From Ovis canadensis (taxonomy: Eukaryota > Chordata > Mammalia > Artiodactyla > Bovidae): a stretch of 64,000 bases of DNA. Position numbers and translations under genes: made by a program. Below the pieces are notes generated by a model that was not told the DNA's origin, searched no databases, and was given only the letters and a program-made list of their open reading frames with translations. Positions 45,185-57,095 of the stretch are shown here, piece after piece (within the stretch, counting starts at the first letter, position 1; the number at the start of each line of letters is the position of its first letter). Location: positions 58,243,501 to 58,307,500 of the forward strand of contig NC_091260.1 in NCBI RefSeq assembly GCF_042477335.2, given 5' to 3'.

Positions 45185-45530
45185 TAACATGGTTCATATG
45201 CATTTTTGTGACTTGTATGTCTTTTCGATAAAATGTCTTGTCTATACATTTATTTTGACCATCCCACAAATTGATGTTTTTATTATTTAGCTCAAAATAT
45301 ATTTAGCCTCTTTCTCAAAATTGTGTATTTGGCTTATGTTACTTTGAAGTGTGTCGTTTAATATCCAATTATTTAGAAATTTTCCAATTTTCCTTCTATT
45401 ATTGATTTGTAGCTTAATTTCATTGTGATCTGGAAGCTTATGTAATTCCCATGTTTTTCAAATTTGTTAAGGTATATTTTGTGATCTACTTTGGTGTATC
45501 TTTTATGTGAGCCTGAGAAAATGTGACCTA
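45185..45530 (-). mobile_element. Old L1 ORF2 fragment(s)
   Basis: Diverged minus-strand L1 ORF2 blocks (ttgatttgtagcttaatttcattgtg at 45403-45428, gtgatctactttggtgtatc at 45481-45500). Probably two adjacent pieces; the first ~90 bases are less sure. Confidence 0.6.
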
Positions 45531-45774
45531 AGAGTGACAAATTTTAATTCACCAGAGTTTACCCTCTTAACTGAAGCAGAAAAAAAATGCACAATAAGTA
45601 TACTTCACTAAAATAATTTGCTACTATTCTCAGATGCAAATTTTTGATGGTCAAATGAAAGGATAGTTCAGTCAGATGTATAAATCACAATTTCCTTGAA
45701 TCCCAGAGATCCTACTGCAAGGTTGATTTAAAGATGTATATAGGATTCTGCCATCAATAGTTAGAGGATGTCTA

Positions 45775-46205
45775 TGTGGTAAAATACTGTTGCCACCAAA
45801 GATTTTCACATTCCAATTTCACAACTTGTAAATAGATTACCTAGTGTGACAAAGGCTTTGTAGATACGATAAAATTAAGATCTTGAAATGTGGAGATTAT
45901 TCTTGATCATTGGGTGAACTCAGTAAATAAGGAACAGAGTCAGGAGAGTCACCATGTGGGAAAGAGATGGTATGACAATAGCAGAAGTCAAAGAGTCTGA
46001 GACAGATTTAAGGAGTCTAGCAAGGCTGCTGGACTTAAAGATGGAAAAAACTTTGAATGAATCAGAGAATTCAGGCAACATCTAGAAGATGGAGAAGGAA
46101 AAGAAATGGATTCTTACCCAAAGCATCCAGCCTCTCCAACAAATTGATACTAGCTCAGTAATACAGTTTTTATACTTATGACTTCCAAAACTGTGTGATG
46201 TTATG
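45775..46205 (+). mobile_element. MLT1-like LTR, diverged
   Basis: Recognised from the ggagattattcttgatcattgggtgaa-type block (45892-45918), the purine-rich middle and the cttatgacttccaaaactgtg block near 46175. Low similarity, no internal sequence. Confidence 0.6.
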
Positions 46206-46249
46206 ATGCACAAAAGTCATAGAACGAGTATTTCCAGGAAATTGCACAA

Positions 46250-46610
46250 AAAATAAGTAACTAACTTGAAATCAGTGATGAAAAAGGATAAATATGCTTT
46301 CGGAAATTTGAAGGCAGTCTACTGAATAATACATGGATCAAAGGAGAAGTCAACATTGATATGTAAAATAATTAAAACAGTATATAGTGGAAATAAGCAG
46401 AAGGAAATACACACTCTTACATTATATATTGACAAAATAAGAAAGCTTGAAATATATTGAACTGTCTTCAAATTCAGAACTCAGAGAAATATAAAAATTT
46501 TTAGATAAAAATAAGTAGAGGAAATGCTGAAGAAAAAATACATAAAAAACTAATGAAACAAGAAAGAAAAATACAGTAGTAAGGGATGTGTTTCCAGATC
46601 AGCAAGAAGC
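46250..46610 (+). mobile_element. Possible old L1 ORF2 fragment
   Basis: The pattern acatggatcaaaggagaagtca (46331-46352), followed by A-rich codons, resembles the middle of L1 ORF2 on the plus strand. Very diverged, so low certainty. Confidence 0.4.
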
Positions 46611-46759
46611 TCTGTGAAAACAGTTAGCAGGTAGTCAGAAGGCAAGTGAGAAAGAAAGAAAGAATAAAATATACATAAAATTTATTTTTTCCGCTTAAAC
46701 ATTATTTTTCCTGTGCCATAGTCTCTTCTCCTTTTCCTTTATCTATTTCATATGCATGG

Positions 46760-46893
46760 TCCTCAGTTTAGGAAGATTAAAGTGGCAACCCACACTAGTG
46801 TTCTTACCTGGAGAATCCCATGGACAGAGAAGTCTGGGAGGCTACTATGGGGTCACATGAGTCGGACGCGATCGAAGCAACTTAGTATGCACA
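46760..46893 (+). mobile_element. Bov-tA SINE, head missing
   Basis: Only the body and tail (aggaagattaaagtggcaaccc to the gtatgcac tail) are present. Confidence 0.78.
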
Positions 46894-48640
46894 ATATAAA
46901 CCTATGTGCATTGTGCAACACCTCTTTTTTCTAAGTTAAAATAATAAATACTAGACATTATAAAGCTTATGATAAATAAGGAGCAAATATCTGCTTTAAA
47001 CATTTACTTTCTTTAAAGCTTACCACTTTGTTTTGTATATGATATAGGATTAAAAGAAAACTTCTAATACAAAATTTGATGTAATTCTATAATGTATTGC
47101 TTTCACTAGAATTGTGATTATTTATACATTTTCATCCTTCAATTTTTCCCTAATTTTGAAATATATTTGACCATCAGAATAATTTATCTCCTTGCTTTGT
47201 AAAAATTAAACATATTCCTTAGAGTCATGCTTATATCTCCAGGAATGCAGTGAAATATACAGTTAGAATAATTCACTTCTCATTTTCTTGAAGTAAATCA
47301 GTTTGTTAATGCAAATTTTCTTTTACATCATATTCAAAAATGTTGAAAATCACAAACTACTCTTTAAGAAACTTTAACCACAAAGTTAGTTATTTTTAAA
47401 TTGATATCTTATTTAATAAAAAATAAATTCTTACATAATTCTCAAGAAATTACACATTATTTCTGAATCTATCCATACCAAAATTAACTCTTCAATTTGT
47501 TCATATCAATATATGAGGGAAATAAAATAGGACATTTACCTAAAAGTAGAGAGAAAGGGAGAAAGAAGGAAAAAGAAACAGATTGGGAGAGAAAGCAGTG
47601 AAATGTCTCTTTCCTCATCTCAGTTGACTCCACATCAACATTTCCCAAACATTTTTGAAGCCCATATACCTAACTTTTCTCTTTCTTGCTCATTAAGAAA
47701 ATGGTAAGATTTATATTTTTCTCTTCCATCACTTATAAAAATGATTAATAAAGTTTCCCAGTTTATATTATTCACTTTTAGTAATTTAACTTATTCTAAG
47801 ATAAACTGCTCAGGGTGCAACTATACAATCTCTATTTTTTCAGCCCTATCTATCTTTCAACAGACAATTGACTAGCAACTTTAAATGGACTGTGGATTTG
47901 TCATCCACCAATAACCACCATCCATTCATTTTAAATAACCGAAGCATCTCTTTGGTCTGAATTGCATTTCTTCTGCAGAGATGGGATTTTTCAACACACT
48001 AGAAAGATTGCTCAAGTTGTATCAAAGAGAAACAATTCATCTGTGACAAACCGAGATCCATAACAGAGTTAAGACTCACACTACCTGCCTCTAATCCAGT
48101 AAGAAGACTTGGGCTTATCCTTCATGAATGGGAACAAAGAAAATAACTGACCCATGAAATGAGAAATGTAACTGAATAACTTCTGGATGTGAAAGGAGAA
48201 AATCTGTTGACCGAGTGTCACACAACTTTGAGGCACATAATAATAAAGTTCAGTGAAGATGGTAGGACATCCAAAATTCCTGAATCAGTCAGAAAAATGT
48301 AGTATAATTTTATTTAAGGTGAATATAATTAAAATATTACCAAGATTCTGAAATAAATAACATCTTTTACTAATTTTTAAAAATTTTCATACGCACATGT
48401 ATGTATCTACTAACTTTCTCTATATATAGTATATCTGAGCAAATGTATATGGCTGTGTAGCATTATGAATATGAAAAAAATCATCGTGCTGTGTTTTAAA
48501 ACTCTAAATTTGCAGTTATACTTGTCTGAATTAAAATTATATCTCTAAATATATCACTTATACTGTAAAGATATCTGATGGTTTCAAAGTAGCCAGATAT
48601 TCCTTATAAAATTTGTTTAATCTTCAGAAAAATTTTATGC
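46894..48640. other. 1.75 kb AT-rich, no element recognised
   Basis: A purine-rich block lies at about 47545-47600. The stretch 47870-48260 has more balanced composition but no gene or repeat likeness I can name. Confidence 0.45.
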
Positions 48641-48644
48641 AGTA

Positions 48645-48780
48645 AAAACCATTTTATCCACATTTTACAGCTGAGGAAACTGAGGAAAAATGGTAGAAAT
48701 AATTGTGAAAGCATTGCTGAACTGGTAAACTATGGAAAGTATTTTCAAACCCTGGAAATCTGAGTTCACATCACAAGGAC
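48645..48780 (-). mobile_element. MIR SINE remnant
   Basis: The conserved MIR core word tttacagctgaggaaactgagg at 48665-48686 (minus orientation) with diverged flanks. Confidence 0.55.
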
Positions 48781-49122
48781 TTAACTATTGTGATATATGA
48801 CTTTAGTTTGACTATGTCAATTATTGAGTTAAAATGAAAAATGAAATATTTTTCATCTGCATTTTTGTTGATGACAAAGTCCAGTCTATAGGATATTCCT
48901 AGAAAAATACATTACACCAGCAAATTCTCAATAATTGTTAAAGTAAAACAAAATAAATGATAGGATAAAATACAATTAAAAATTTAAAAAAGCAATCTTA
49001 TTTCAATACATTTGATGATTGTTGAAGTCATGAATCCAAGTAACATTTCAATTAGTTTCTGGAGAGCTGTGAAATTTAGAATGCCAATGCTTACTTGGAA
49101 ATAAATCTGGCTCCTATAATCA

Positions 49123-49330
49123 GGGATTGCTTGGTCACTCAATGGTAAAGATTCTGCCTGTCAATGCAGGAGACACAGGAGACATGGGTTACATCCCTAG
49201 GTTGAGATGAACCCTGGAAGAGGACATGGCAACCCACTCCAGTATTCTTGCCTGGGAAATCCCATGGGCAAAGAAGCTTAGTGGGCTACAGTCCACGGGG
49301 TTATAAAGAGCTGGACACTACTAAGCATGC
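49123..49330 (+). mobile_element. Bov-tA SINE
   Basis: Complete head and body. The tail runs into the target duplication of the next element. Confidence 0.88.
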
Positions 49331-49344
49331 ATTGAGCTGAGCAT

Positions 49345-49680
49345 TCAGTTCAGTTCAATTGCTCAATCGTGTCCAACTCTTTGAGACTGCATGAATCGCA
49401 GCACGCCAGGCCTCCCTGTCCATAATCAACTCCCGGAGTTCACTCAGACTCACGTCCATCAAGTCAGTGATGCCATCCAGCCATCTCATCCTCTGCCCCC
49501 TTCTCCTCCTGCTCGCAATCCCTCCCAGCATCAGGGTCTTTTCCAATGAGTCAACTCTTCACATGAGGTGGCTAAAATACTGAAGTTTCAGCTTCAGCAT
49601 CATTCCCTCCAAAGAAATCTCAGGGCTGATCTCCTTCAGATGGACTGGTTGGATCTCCTTGCAGTCCAAGGGACTCTGAA
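49345..49680 (-). mobile_element. BovB LINE 3' end, 11-bp target duplication
   Basis: Terminal ~335 bases on the minus strand. gagctgagcat at 49334-49344 and 49681-49691 is identical. Confidence 0.92.
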
Positions 49681-49989
49681 GAGCTGAGCATAATTCTATC
49701 TAATTTTTATGTAAGGCTTTTCTAAAATTTGAAGTACCTTAAGTTTTCATTTCCAATCTGAATTTGTGAAGATGCCTCATTTTACTCTTATGAGTATTAT
49801 AAAATATTTTTACAGTATGCATTTACTTTAAAAGTATCTCTCATCAAAAGATACTAATTTTATGCATGGAGTCATGTATCAATATAATTATCAAATCTGA
49901 TTGCATCTTGTATGTAATGTTTAATTATATGATATATTGAGAAATTTCACATTAATAAATACATATTTCTGGCAGCAAGAAATCCCAAG

Positions 49990-50860
49990 TATTGTTGTAG
50001 CTCTTAGCCTATCTCCAAAATAACCACCATTTCATTCCTGACACCATAGATTAGTTTTCCTTTCAGTTAATTTGCAAACTCTATGTGTCTTTGTGTCTCT
50101 GTGTATACATATAGTGATATACATAGGTATTTTATGTCTGATTTCAACAGCTAAATATTATTTTATGAATCAGCTATGCTGTTTAGTTGTCATTACTAAT
50201 TTTTCATTGCTATATAGAATTCTGTTTTATAAACACTCCATCATTTTTTACCATTTTGGTGTTTGTGGGCATTTGAGATGTTTTTGAAATTTGGGTAATA
50301 AGAATGATTCTGTGAATATTTTGGTCATTTGTTTTGCTGAATATATGAAGACATGCTTTAAACTATTTCTCTTGATGTACACGTATATGTGTATATATAT
50401 ATACACACACATATATATGTTTAATTTCTGATTTGTAATGCTGTGTATGTTCAGCTAATAGTAAGTACTGACAGAAAGATTTCTGCACTGGTTATAAAAA
50501 TGCATACTCTGAATAGTAAAGTATGAGAGGTATAGTTATTATTCATTCACCAACACTTAATATTATTGTCTTACTTTTATTAATGGAGCAGTTACCACAT
50601 AGATAGCTTATCTTTCTCAAAAAACTAATGAAGTTGAGTTGCTTTTCGTGTATCTATTGATCATTCTGAAAGACCCTTCTCTAAACTATCATTTTAAGAC
50701 TTTCAAAAAAAATTTCAAGGTTTTCTGTATTTTGTTACTTGATTTGTAAAATTCTTTGTATATCGTGTGTCAATGCTTTATCAAACGTAAGTGTAGTCAG
50801 CTTTTTATGGTGTCATTTAATGCAAAGCAATTCTATTCTTTTTATTGTATATATTTGCTC
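49990..50860 (-). mobile_element. Degenerate old L1 3' region with TA/CA microsatellite
   Basis: Weak but repeated L1 3' UTR/ORF2-end flavour (ccatagattagttttcct at 50044-50061, a ttcatttgttttgctgaata-type block near 50325). A tatatgtgtatatatatacacaca microsatellite is embedded at about 50380-50422. The family assignment is uncertain. Confidence 0.45.
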
Positions 50861-50863
50861 TAG

Positions 50864-50925
50864 ACAGAGAAGCCTGGTGGTCTACAGTCTATGGGATCAC
50901 AAGAGTCTGGCACTGCTTAGCAACT
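50864..50925 (+). mobile_element. Bov-tA 3' fragment
   Basis: Only the last ~60 bases (agaagcctggtgg to the gcaacta end). Confidence 0.75.
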
Positions 50926-50929
50926 ATAG

Positions 50930-51003
50930 AGAACCCTGGTGACTAAGACATAAGGTATTTGTCAGCAATTCAGGAGACCTGGGTTCCATCCCTGGGTCAA
51001 GGA
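50930..51003 (+). mobile_element. Bov-tA head fragment
   Basis: Only the tRNA-derived head with the box-B-like gggttccatccctggg at 50980-50995. Three partial or complete Bov-tA copies sit here in the same orientation. Confidence 0.75.
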
Positions 51004-51026
51004 AATCTCTCCCTCTCTATCTCTTT

Positions 51027-51235
51027 TGGGCTTCCCTCATAGCTCAGGTGGCAAAGAATCTGCCTACAATGTGGGAGACCTGAGTTCCATCCCTTGGTCA
51101 GGAAGATCCGCTGGAGGAGGGCATGGCAACCCATTGCAGTATTCTTGCCTGGAGAATCCCCATGGACAGAGGAGTCTGGTGGGCTATAATCCGTGGGGTC
51201 ATAAAGAGTCTGACAAGACTGAGCAACTAAAAACA
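51027..51235 (+). mobile_element. Bov-tA SINE
   Basis: Complete head, body and A-rich tail. Confidence 0.88.
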
Positions 51236-51418
51236 GTGACTAAAACCACCACCACACCAAGCTGTGGTGATTTGATATACACAAACATTGTAACACTGTG
51301 AAATTATCAACACAATCAATTTTAATTAGCATGTAATCACCTATATACATTATATAATGTGAACTTCTTCATTTTCCATACTGAGACATTTGTGTCCTAT
51401 TAAAAATATTTGCTTCAG

Positions 51419-51632
51419 TACAGTTCAGTTCAGTCACTGTCGTGTCCGACTCTTTGCAACCCCATGAATTACAGCATGCCAGGCCTCCCTGTCCATCACC
51501 AACTCCCGGAGGTCACCCAAATTCAAGTCCATCGAGTCGGTGATGCCATCCAGCCATCTCATCCTCTGTCTTCCCCTTCTTCTCCTGCCTCCAATCTCCC
51601 CCAGCATCGGAGTCTTTTCCAATGAGTCAATT
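51419..51632 (-). mobile_element. BovB LINE 3' end, short
   Basis: Terminal ~210 bases on the minus strand, low divergence. Confidence 0.88.
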
Positions 51633-51668
51633 CCTTTAACTTATTAAAGGCAATATTCAAGTTCCCAT

Positions 51669-52330
51669 CAGTTCAGTCGCTCAGTTGTGTCCAACTATTT
51701 GTGACCCCTTGAATCGCAGCACGCCAGGCCTCCCTGTCCATCACCATCTCCCGGAGTTCACTCAGACTCACGTCCATCGAGTCCGTGATGCCATCCAGCC
51801 ATCTCACCCTCGGTCGTCCCCTTCTCCTCCTGCCCCCAATCCCTCCCAGCATCAGAGTCTTTTCCAATGAGTCAACTCTCCGCATGACGTGGCCAAAGTA
51901 CTGGAGTTTCAGCTTCAGCATCGTTCCTTCCAAAGAAATCCCAGGGTTGATCTCCTTCAGAATGGACTGGTTGGATCTCCTTGCAGTCCAAGGGACTCTC
52001 AAGAGTCTTCTCCAACACCACAGTTCAAAAGCATCAATTCTTCGGTGCTCAGCCTTCTTCACAGTCCAACTCTCACATCCATACATGACCACAGGAAATA
52101 CCTAGACGGATCTTAGTCGGCAAAGTAATGTCTCTGCTTTTGAATATACTCTCTAGGTTGGTCATAACTTTTCTTCCAAGGAGTAAGTGTCTTTTAATTT
52201 CATGGCTGCAGTCACCATCTGCAGTGATTTTGGAGCCCAAAAATATAAAGTCTGACACTGTTTCCACTGTTTTCCCATCTATTTCCCATGAAGTGATGGG
52301 ACCGGATGCCATGATCTTCGTTTTCTGAAT
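51669..52330 (-). mobile_element. BovB LINE 3' end, 8-bp target duplication
   Basis: The last ~660 bases with a 139-codon frame over the C-terminal domain (51673-52092) and low divergence. gttcccat at 51661-51668 and 52331-52338. Removing it restores a sequence resembling 54184-54262. Confidence 0.92.
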
Positions 52331-52514
52331 GTTCCCATGCAACTGCAAAATATTATTATACTTTATACGATTTTAATAATAGAAAGCAATTTGTCACTGA
52401 TAAAAAATAGTTCACTGAAAAACTTTCCTTCATTCAAAATGAATCTTTTCCCACTTACTAGTTCCCATCTTTGGGCTAGGCAGTATAACACACACTATCT
52501 TTAAAAAGTCTAAG

Positions 52515-52640
52515 TGATTACTCTGCTGGTTCTGTCGTTAAGACTGCTCACACTGCAGGGGCATGGGTTCCATCCTTAGAGGGGAAATGAAATTCCATAC
52601 GCTATGTGACACTGCCAAAACAAAGTTTAAAAAAATATTA
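52515..52640 (+). mobile_element. CHR-type tRNA SINE remnant
   Basis: tRNA-like head with ggcatgggttccatcc (52561-52576), then a CHR-like short body and A-rich end. More degraded than 37078-37318. Confidence 0.6.
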
Positions 52641-52939
52641 TTTTTCTTTTTGGATATAGTATTTCAAATTTGCTAACTTTAAGTTTTATTAATATTAATT
52701 AATATTTAGTGAGAAACACATGCTGTTAGTTATTGCCTGGCTGTTTATGGCCACTCTCCTGTTAGTATTATTTTATATCTTTAAATTTGTATTTTTAGAA
52801 TGCATCATTTTTGAAGAGTGATAAACAATCAGAGATACAGAATAGCACTCAATTAAGTTTCTTGCAACTGAAAGTCACTGTCACTTCCCAACAGTAACTT
52901 TCATTAAACCATTTGTTATACATTAGTTTAAAATGACCC
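52641..52939. other. AT-rich, nothing recognised
   Basis: No element could be assigned. Confidence 0.5.
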
Positions 52940-53045
52940 AGAGAGATGTTGTGGGGAGGGAGGTGGGGGGGGGGGGTCATGTTTGGGAACGCATGTAAGA
53001 ATTAAAGATTTTAAAATTTAAAAAATTTAAAAAAAAGAAAAAAAT
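52940..53045 (+). mobile_element. Ruminant L1 3' UTR end, very short copy
   Basis: The G-rich tract (12 consecutive G at 52965-52976), then tcatgtttgggaacgcatgt and an A-rich tail from about 53005. It is a sense-strand counterpart of the minus-strand L1 tails at 731-963 and 21438-21575. Confidence 0.82.
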
Positions 53046-54559
53046 AAAATGAATTATTAAAATGAAAAATACTAAATATACTCTGATGTTGATCAAATAA
53101 ATATTATTCTATTTCTTTGCGGTATCACTTTATGATGAGTAAATATGAGGTATAACAAAGAAAAGAAGTGAAAGAAGGGAGTAACTGTATTCATATTGCA
53201 GGCTTATGTAACTAGTTTTCAAATATTAAAAATGAGCAAGGGTACTTATTTTAGTAGAGCAAACCTTGAGAGTCAGGGAAGCAGAATGCAGGATTTATGG
53301 GAATATTGACAATGTTTACCTAATTTTAAATGCATACTAATTTTTAAAATATAAATAATGAAATTATGTCATTAAATAAAAGCATTTGTAATAAACCACT
53401 GGGCAAAACTAAGATTCTACGGCTGAAAATGTGCAAAGATTTGGGAAGGGAAAAGGTTAGGAATTTTAACAGAACACATTATAAAACTTATCTCTACAAA
53501 ACTTATAATACAACCCTTTCAACTTTCAAGTTACATAGAGTACTCTATAAATGAAACAAATGTTATGGGAAAAAGTAGTGATTTTTATATGGTGCATGTT
53601 GATAATTCACTTTCTGATAAAACTTAGAATACTCATTTTTTTTAATAAAAAATGTGAGTTGATCTCTGTGAAGTATTTTGTGCAAGAGAGTCAATAGTAA
53701 GATAAACCCAACCCATCCCTGCCCTAAGGAAACTCAGAGTAGTGAGAAATGTAGTAAACCATAAAATGAGCCTGTAATTAAACATAGATTTGCATCTATG
53801 ACAGGTGCAATAATGAAAATATATGCAGGGGTATAAAAGGTATATAAGTGGTTTAGAAGAGGTAGAGGTTTTCTGTTATGGAAATCATAAATTTATCTTT
53901 GGAGAAAGTTAGTAGATATCAGAGTGTGTTAAAGAGAACCTGCCCGGTAGGGTCATGTAAGCTGGAAGTGGACTTTCAAGGTGTCTTAGTTCAATAAGGA
54001 CTGGCCCAGAAAAAGAATAAAGAAAGGGAATATTCCTATTAGGTAAAACACTAAAGATTTTTTTTTAATTGCTCCCTTTTAAATCAAGGATGGATGGTTT
54101 GAATATAGGATAAAATGGTAATATTTGGGCAATAATTTGCATAAATTTTCAGGATTTGCAATAATTTACAGAATAATTGCCTTCTTCACTTTATTACAGG
54201 CAATATTCATGCTCCGATGCAACTGTTTATATGATTTTAATAGTAGAAAGAAATAGTCTGGGATTAAATAAAAACAGGAAACTGGGTTTAAGAAGTTGAA
54301 TGTTGATGGTCTTTCTGAAAGCTTCAGTAGTTCATGTTGGTCCCCCATGGTCACTGTGGTGAAGGCAAGGCCATGGTCTGCATGCATTCCTGTTAGGCTA
54401 TAAGTAAAGGATGACATTTCTCTCCCTACCAGGAAGGGGTACAGCAGTGGGTTTGATCAGTTGTCATATTATTCACATGCTTAAGTGGAACAAAGGAGTA
54501 TACATTGAGTCTGAAGAAGAAAAATATATTTCCACACCAGGTGATAAACCCAGGATGAG
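53046..54559. other. 1.5 kb mostly anonymous; contains a copy of a local repeat
   Basis: 54184-54262 resembles the empty-site sequence around 51637-51668 plus 52339-52385. Around 53705-53800 there is a faint old-repeat flavour without a family. The 83-codon minus frame 54166-54417 has no recognised product. Confidence 0.4.
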
Positions 54560-55330
54560 CTGTGAGGGCTTTAGGTCTATGTAGGGAAGTGTTACAATCT
54601 AAAGCCCCCTTCTTATGTGCCTGAGTAGGGGTAGATAGACTGTGAATATGAGACTGCCTATTCCATCACCCATGTAAATGCTTTCCAAAGTTCCTACTTT
54701 GGAAAAGATTCATAATAATCTGTCCTATGGACATCAATTGGCTTCTTTTATGACTCAAGGATTTGATCAATAGGCCATGGGGCAGTGTGGAGAGAATTTC
54801 TGAAAGACTGATTCTATATTACTAAATATCATGTATTTCCCTCCATAAAGTCTGGCCTGACTATGTTAGACCTTTAGAATTGCCTATTTTGAAGGCCTAA
54901 CATAAAACCCACTCTAAGATACCGCCACCTGAAGGGGCTAATCACTTTCTTTATAGCAGGTTGATGACATTGTGGAGTTTCCATCATCAAAGCAGGAGAT
55001 GAAAGGATGAACAATGAGCTATTCTTCTGAACAACATACTTATTTTCCTGAGTTGCTACTTACAGGCTCACCATCTATGGTATTTCACGCATGAACAAAA
55101 CTTGAAAGTTATAACGAAAACATAAAGTAGCATGTCAGTTCCCATGGGTTCAATGGTTACTATTTTAAGTTATACATCAGAGGCACCTGGATCAATAGAA
55201 TGGAAAATGGTCTCTTAAAGATTTTCATCAATAATAGTGTCACCTGGGGAAAGCACATTTTGAAATTGATGTGCTATCATAAAAGACATTTTATATACTC
55301 TAAATCAAAATATTCCATTCTTTCATCACC
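54560..55330 (+). mobile_element. ERVL-type endogenous retrovirus remnant, pol (integrase side)
   Basis: Order and spacing of several diverged blocks between about 54700 and 55210 match the end of the RT/RNase H region and the integrase of the mammalian ERVL group. The reading frame is broken by stops and indels throughout, and no LTR is recognisable at either side. A very old, inactive copy; the extent beyond 55210 is uncertain. Confidence 0.55.
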
Positions 55331-55895
55331 AAAATAAACTTAATAACCTACTCAAGAATTCTGAGAATTTTTCTCATGAATGTCAGCCCTGCTGATTTAG
55401 TATTTTTTAACACTAAAACTTGGATCTATCCATCATGTGTACCTACCAGAAATCACTTCTTGCTCTTGCTGTTTTTTATTGTTTATATTTTACTAGTAAA
55501 ATCCTCATGCCAAGGGGAATTGATTCAAAAATAGGACCTAAAAATTATTCCTCTCTGCCTCTAGAAACTTCACTATATATATTCCAATAAAAGTAAGCGA
55601 AAGGAGTCCATAATAGGAGTCTCTTTTGCATACAAAAGGTGTCAAGGTGTCATGATTTCCTCAGAAAGTTTTGAAAACTCAGTGACATAAAATAATCAAA
55701 TTATAACTCCATAAAAATCCAAAGTGCTTGCCAAAAATGTTTATAGGATAGTAAATCTAAAAGTCTTATTAATCTAACAATAATTCTTTTATATAAAAAC
55801 AAGTTAGTGGTGTGATAAGTTACAGCCAGATCCACTGTACAGAAACACTGGATAACCCTAATGATATAAATGTAAATAGTGTGGGCAGTGGGTAG
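55331..55895. other. No feature recognised
   Basis: May include further decayed ERVL sequence, but nothing clear enough to assign. Confidence 0.35.
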
Positions 55896-55907
55896 ATGAA
55901 CTACAAT

Positions 55908-57083
55908 CAGTGCAGTTTAGTTGCTCAGTTGTGTCCAACTCTTTGTGACCCCATGGACTGCAGCACACTGGGCCTCTCTGTCCATCACCAACTCCCAGAC
56001 TTTACTCAAACTCATGTACCTTCAGTCAGTGATGCCATCCAACCATCTCATCCTTTGTCATCCCCTTCTCCTCCCACTTTCAATCTTTCCCAACATCAGG
56101 GATTTTCAAGCGAGTCAGTTCTTCTCATCAGGTGGCCGAAGTATTGAAATTTCAGCTTCAACATCAGTCCTTCCAATGAACATTCAGGACTGATTTCCTT
56201 TAGGATGGACTGGTTGGATCCCCTTGCAGTCCAAGGGAATCTCAAGAGTCTTTTCCAATACCACAGTTCAAAAGCATAAACTGTTCAGCACTCAGCTTTC
56301 TTTTAATCCAACTCTCACATCCATACATGACTACTAGAAAAACCATAGCCTTGACTAGACAGACCTTTGTCGGCAAAGTAATGTCTCTATTTTAATATGC
56401 TGTCTAGGTTGGTCATAGATTTTCTTCCAAGGAGTAAGTGTCTTTTAATTTCATGGCTGCAGTCACTATCTTCAGTGATTTTGGAGCCCCCCAAAATAAA
56501 GTCTGCCACTGTTTCCCCATCTATTTGCCAAGAAGTAACGGGACCAGATGCCATGATCTTAGTTTTCTGAATGTTGAGCTTTATGCCAACTAATTCACTC
56601 TCCTCTTTCACTTTCATCAGGAAATTCTTTAGCTTTTCTTTGCTTTCTGCCTGAAGGGTAGTGTCATCTGTGTTTCTGAGCTTATTGATATTTCTCCCAG
56701 CAATTATGATTCTTTTGTTGACTATGATGGATACTCCATTTCTTCTAAGTGATTCTTGCCCACAGTAGTAGATATTATGATCACCTGAGTTAAATTCACC
56801 CATTCCAGTCCATTTTAGTTCTCTGGAGCAGTGACTCCCCAGCACTGGAGCAGCTGTGAGGGGATACCCTATGGCTAAAGTTGGAGCCGTGGCTGTGCTT
56901 CACTGCAGCAGCCATGAGGAGATACCCCATGTCCAAGGTGATAAGAAGATAAAGTCAAGGTGATAGAAGCAAAGTCCGATGCTGTAAAGAGCAGTATTGC
57001 ATAAAGCAATATTGCATAGGAATGTGGAGTGTTAGGTCTGTGAATCGAGGCAAATTGTAAGTGGTCAACAGGAGATGGCAAGA
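55908..57083 (-). mobile_element. BovB LINE, twin-primed insertion with inverted 5' segment, 12-bp target duplication
   Basis: The 3' segment is on the minus strand: actga-like tail at 55908, C-terminal region and RT to about 56700, then a jump into endonuclease sequence (56707-56822). Next comes a plus-strand segment (56829-57083) carrying BovB 5' UTR. The outer end of that inverted part lies in the sequence that should directly precede the 56822 end, as twin priming predicts. atgaactacaat at 55896-55907 and 57084-57095 is identical. The RT motif has become NTDD, and a second internal loss joins endonuclease to RT near 56706. Confidence 0.93.
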
Positions 57084-57095
57084 ATGAACTACAAT

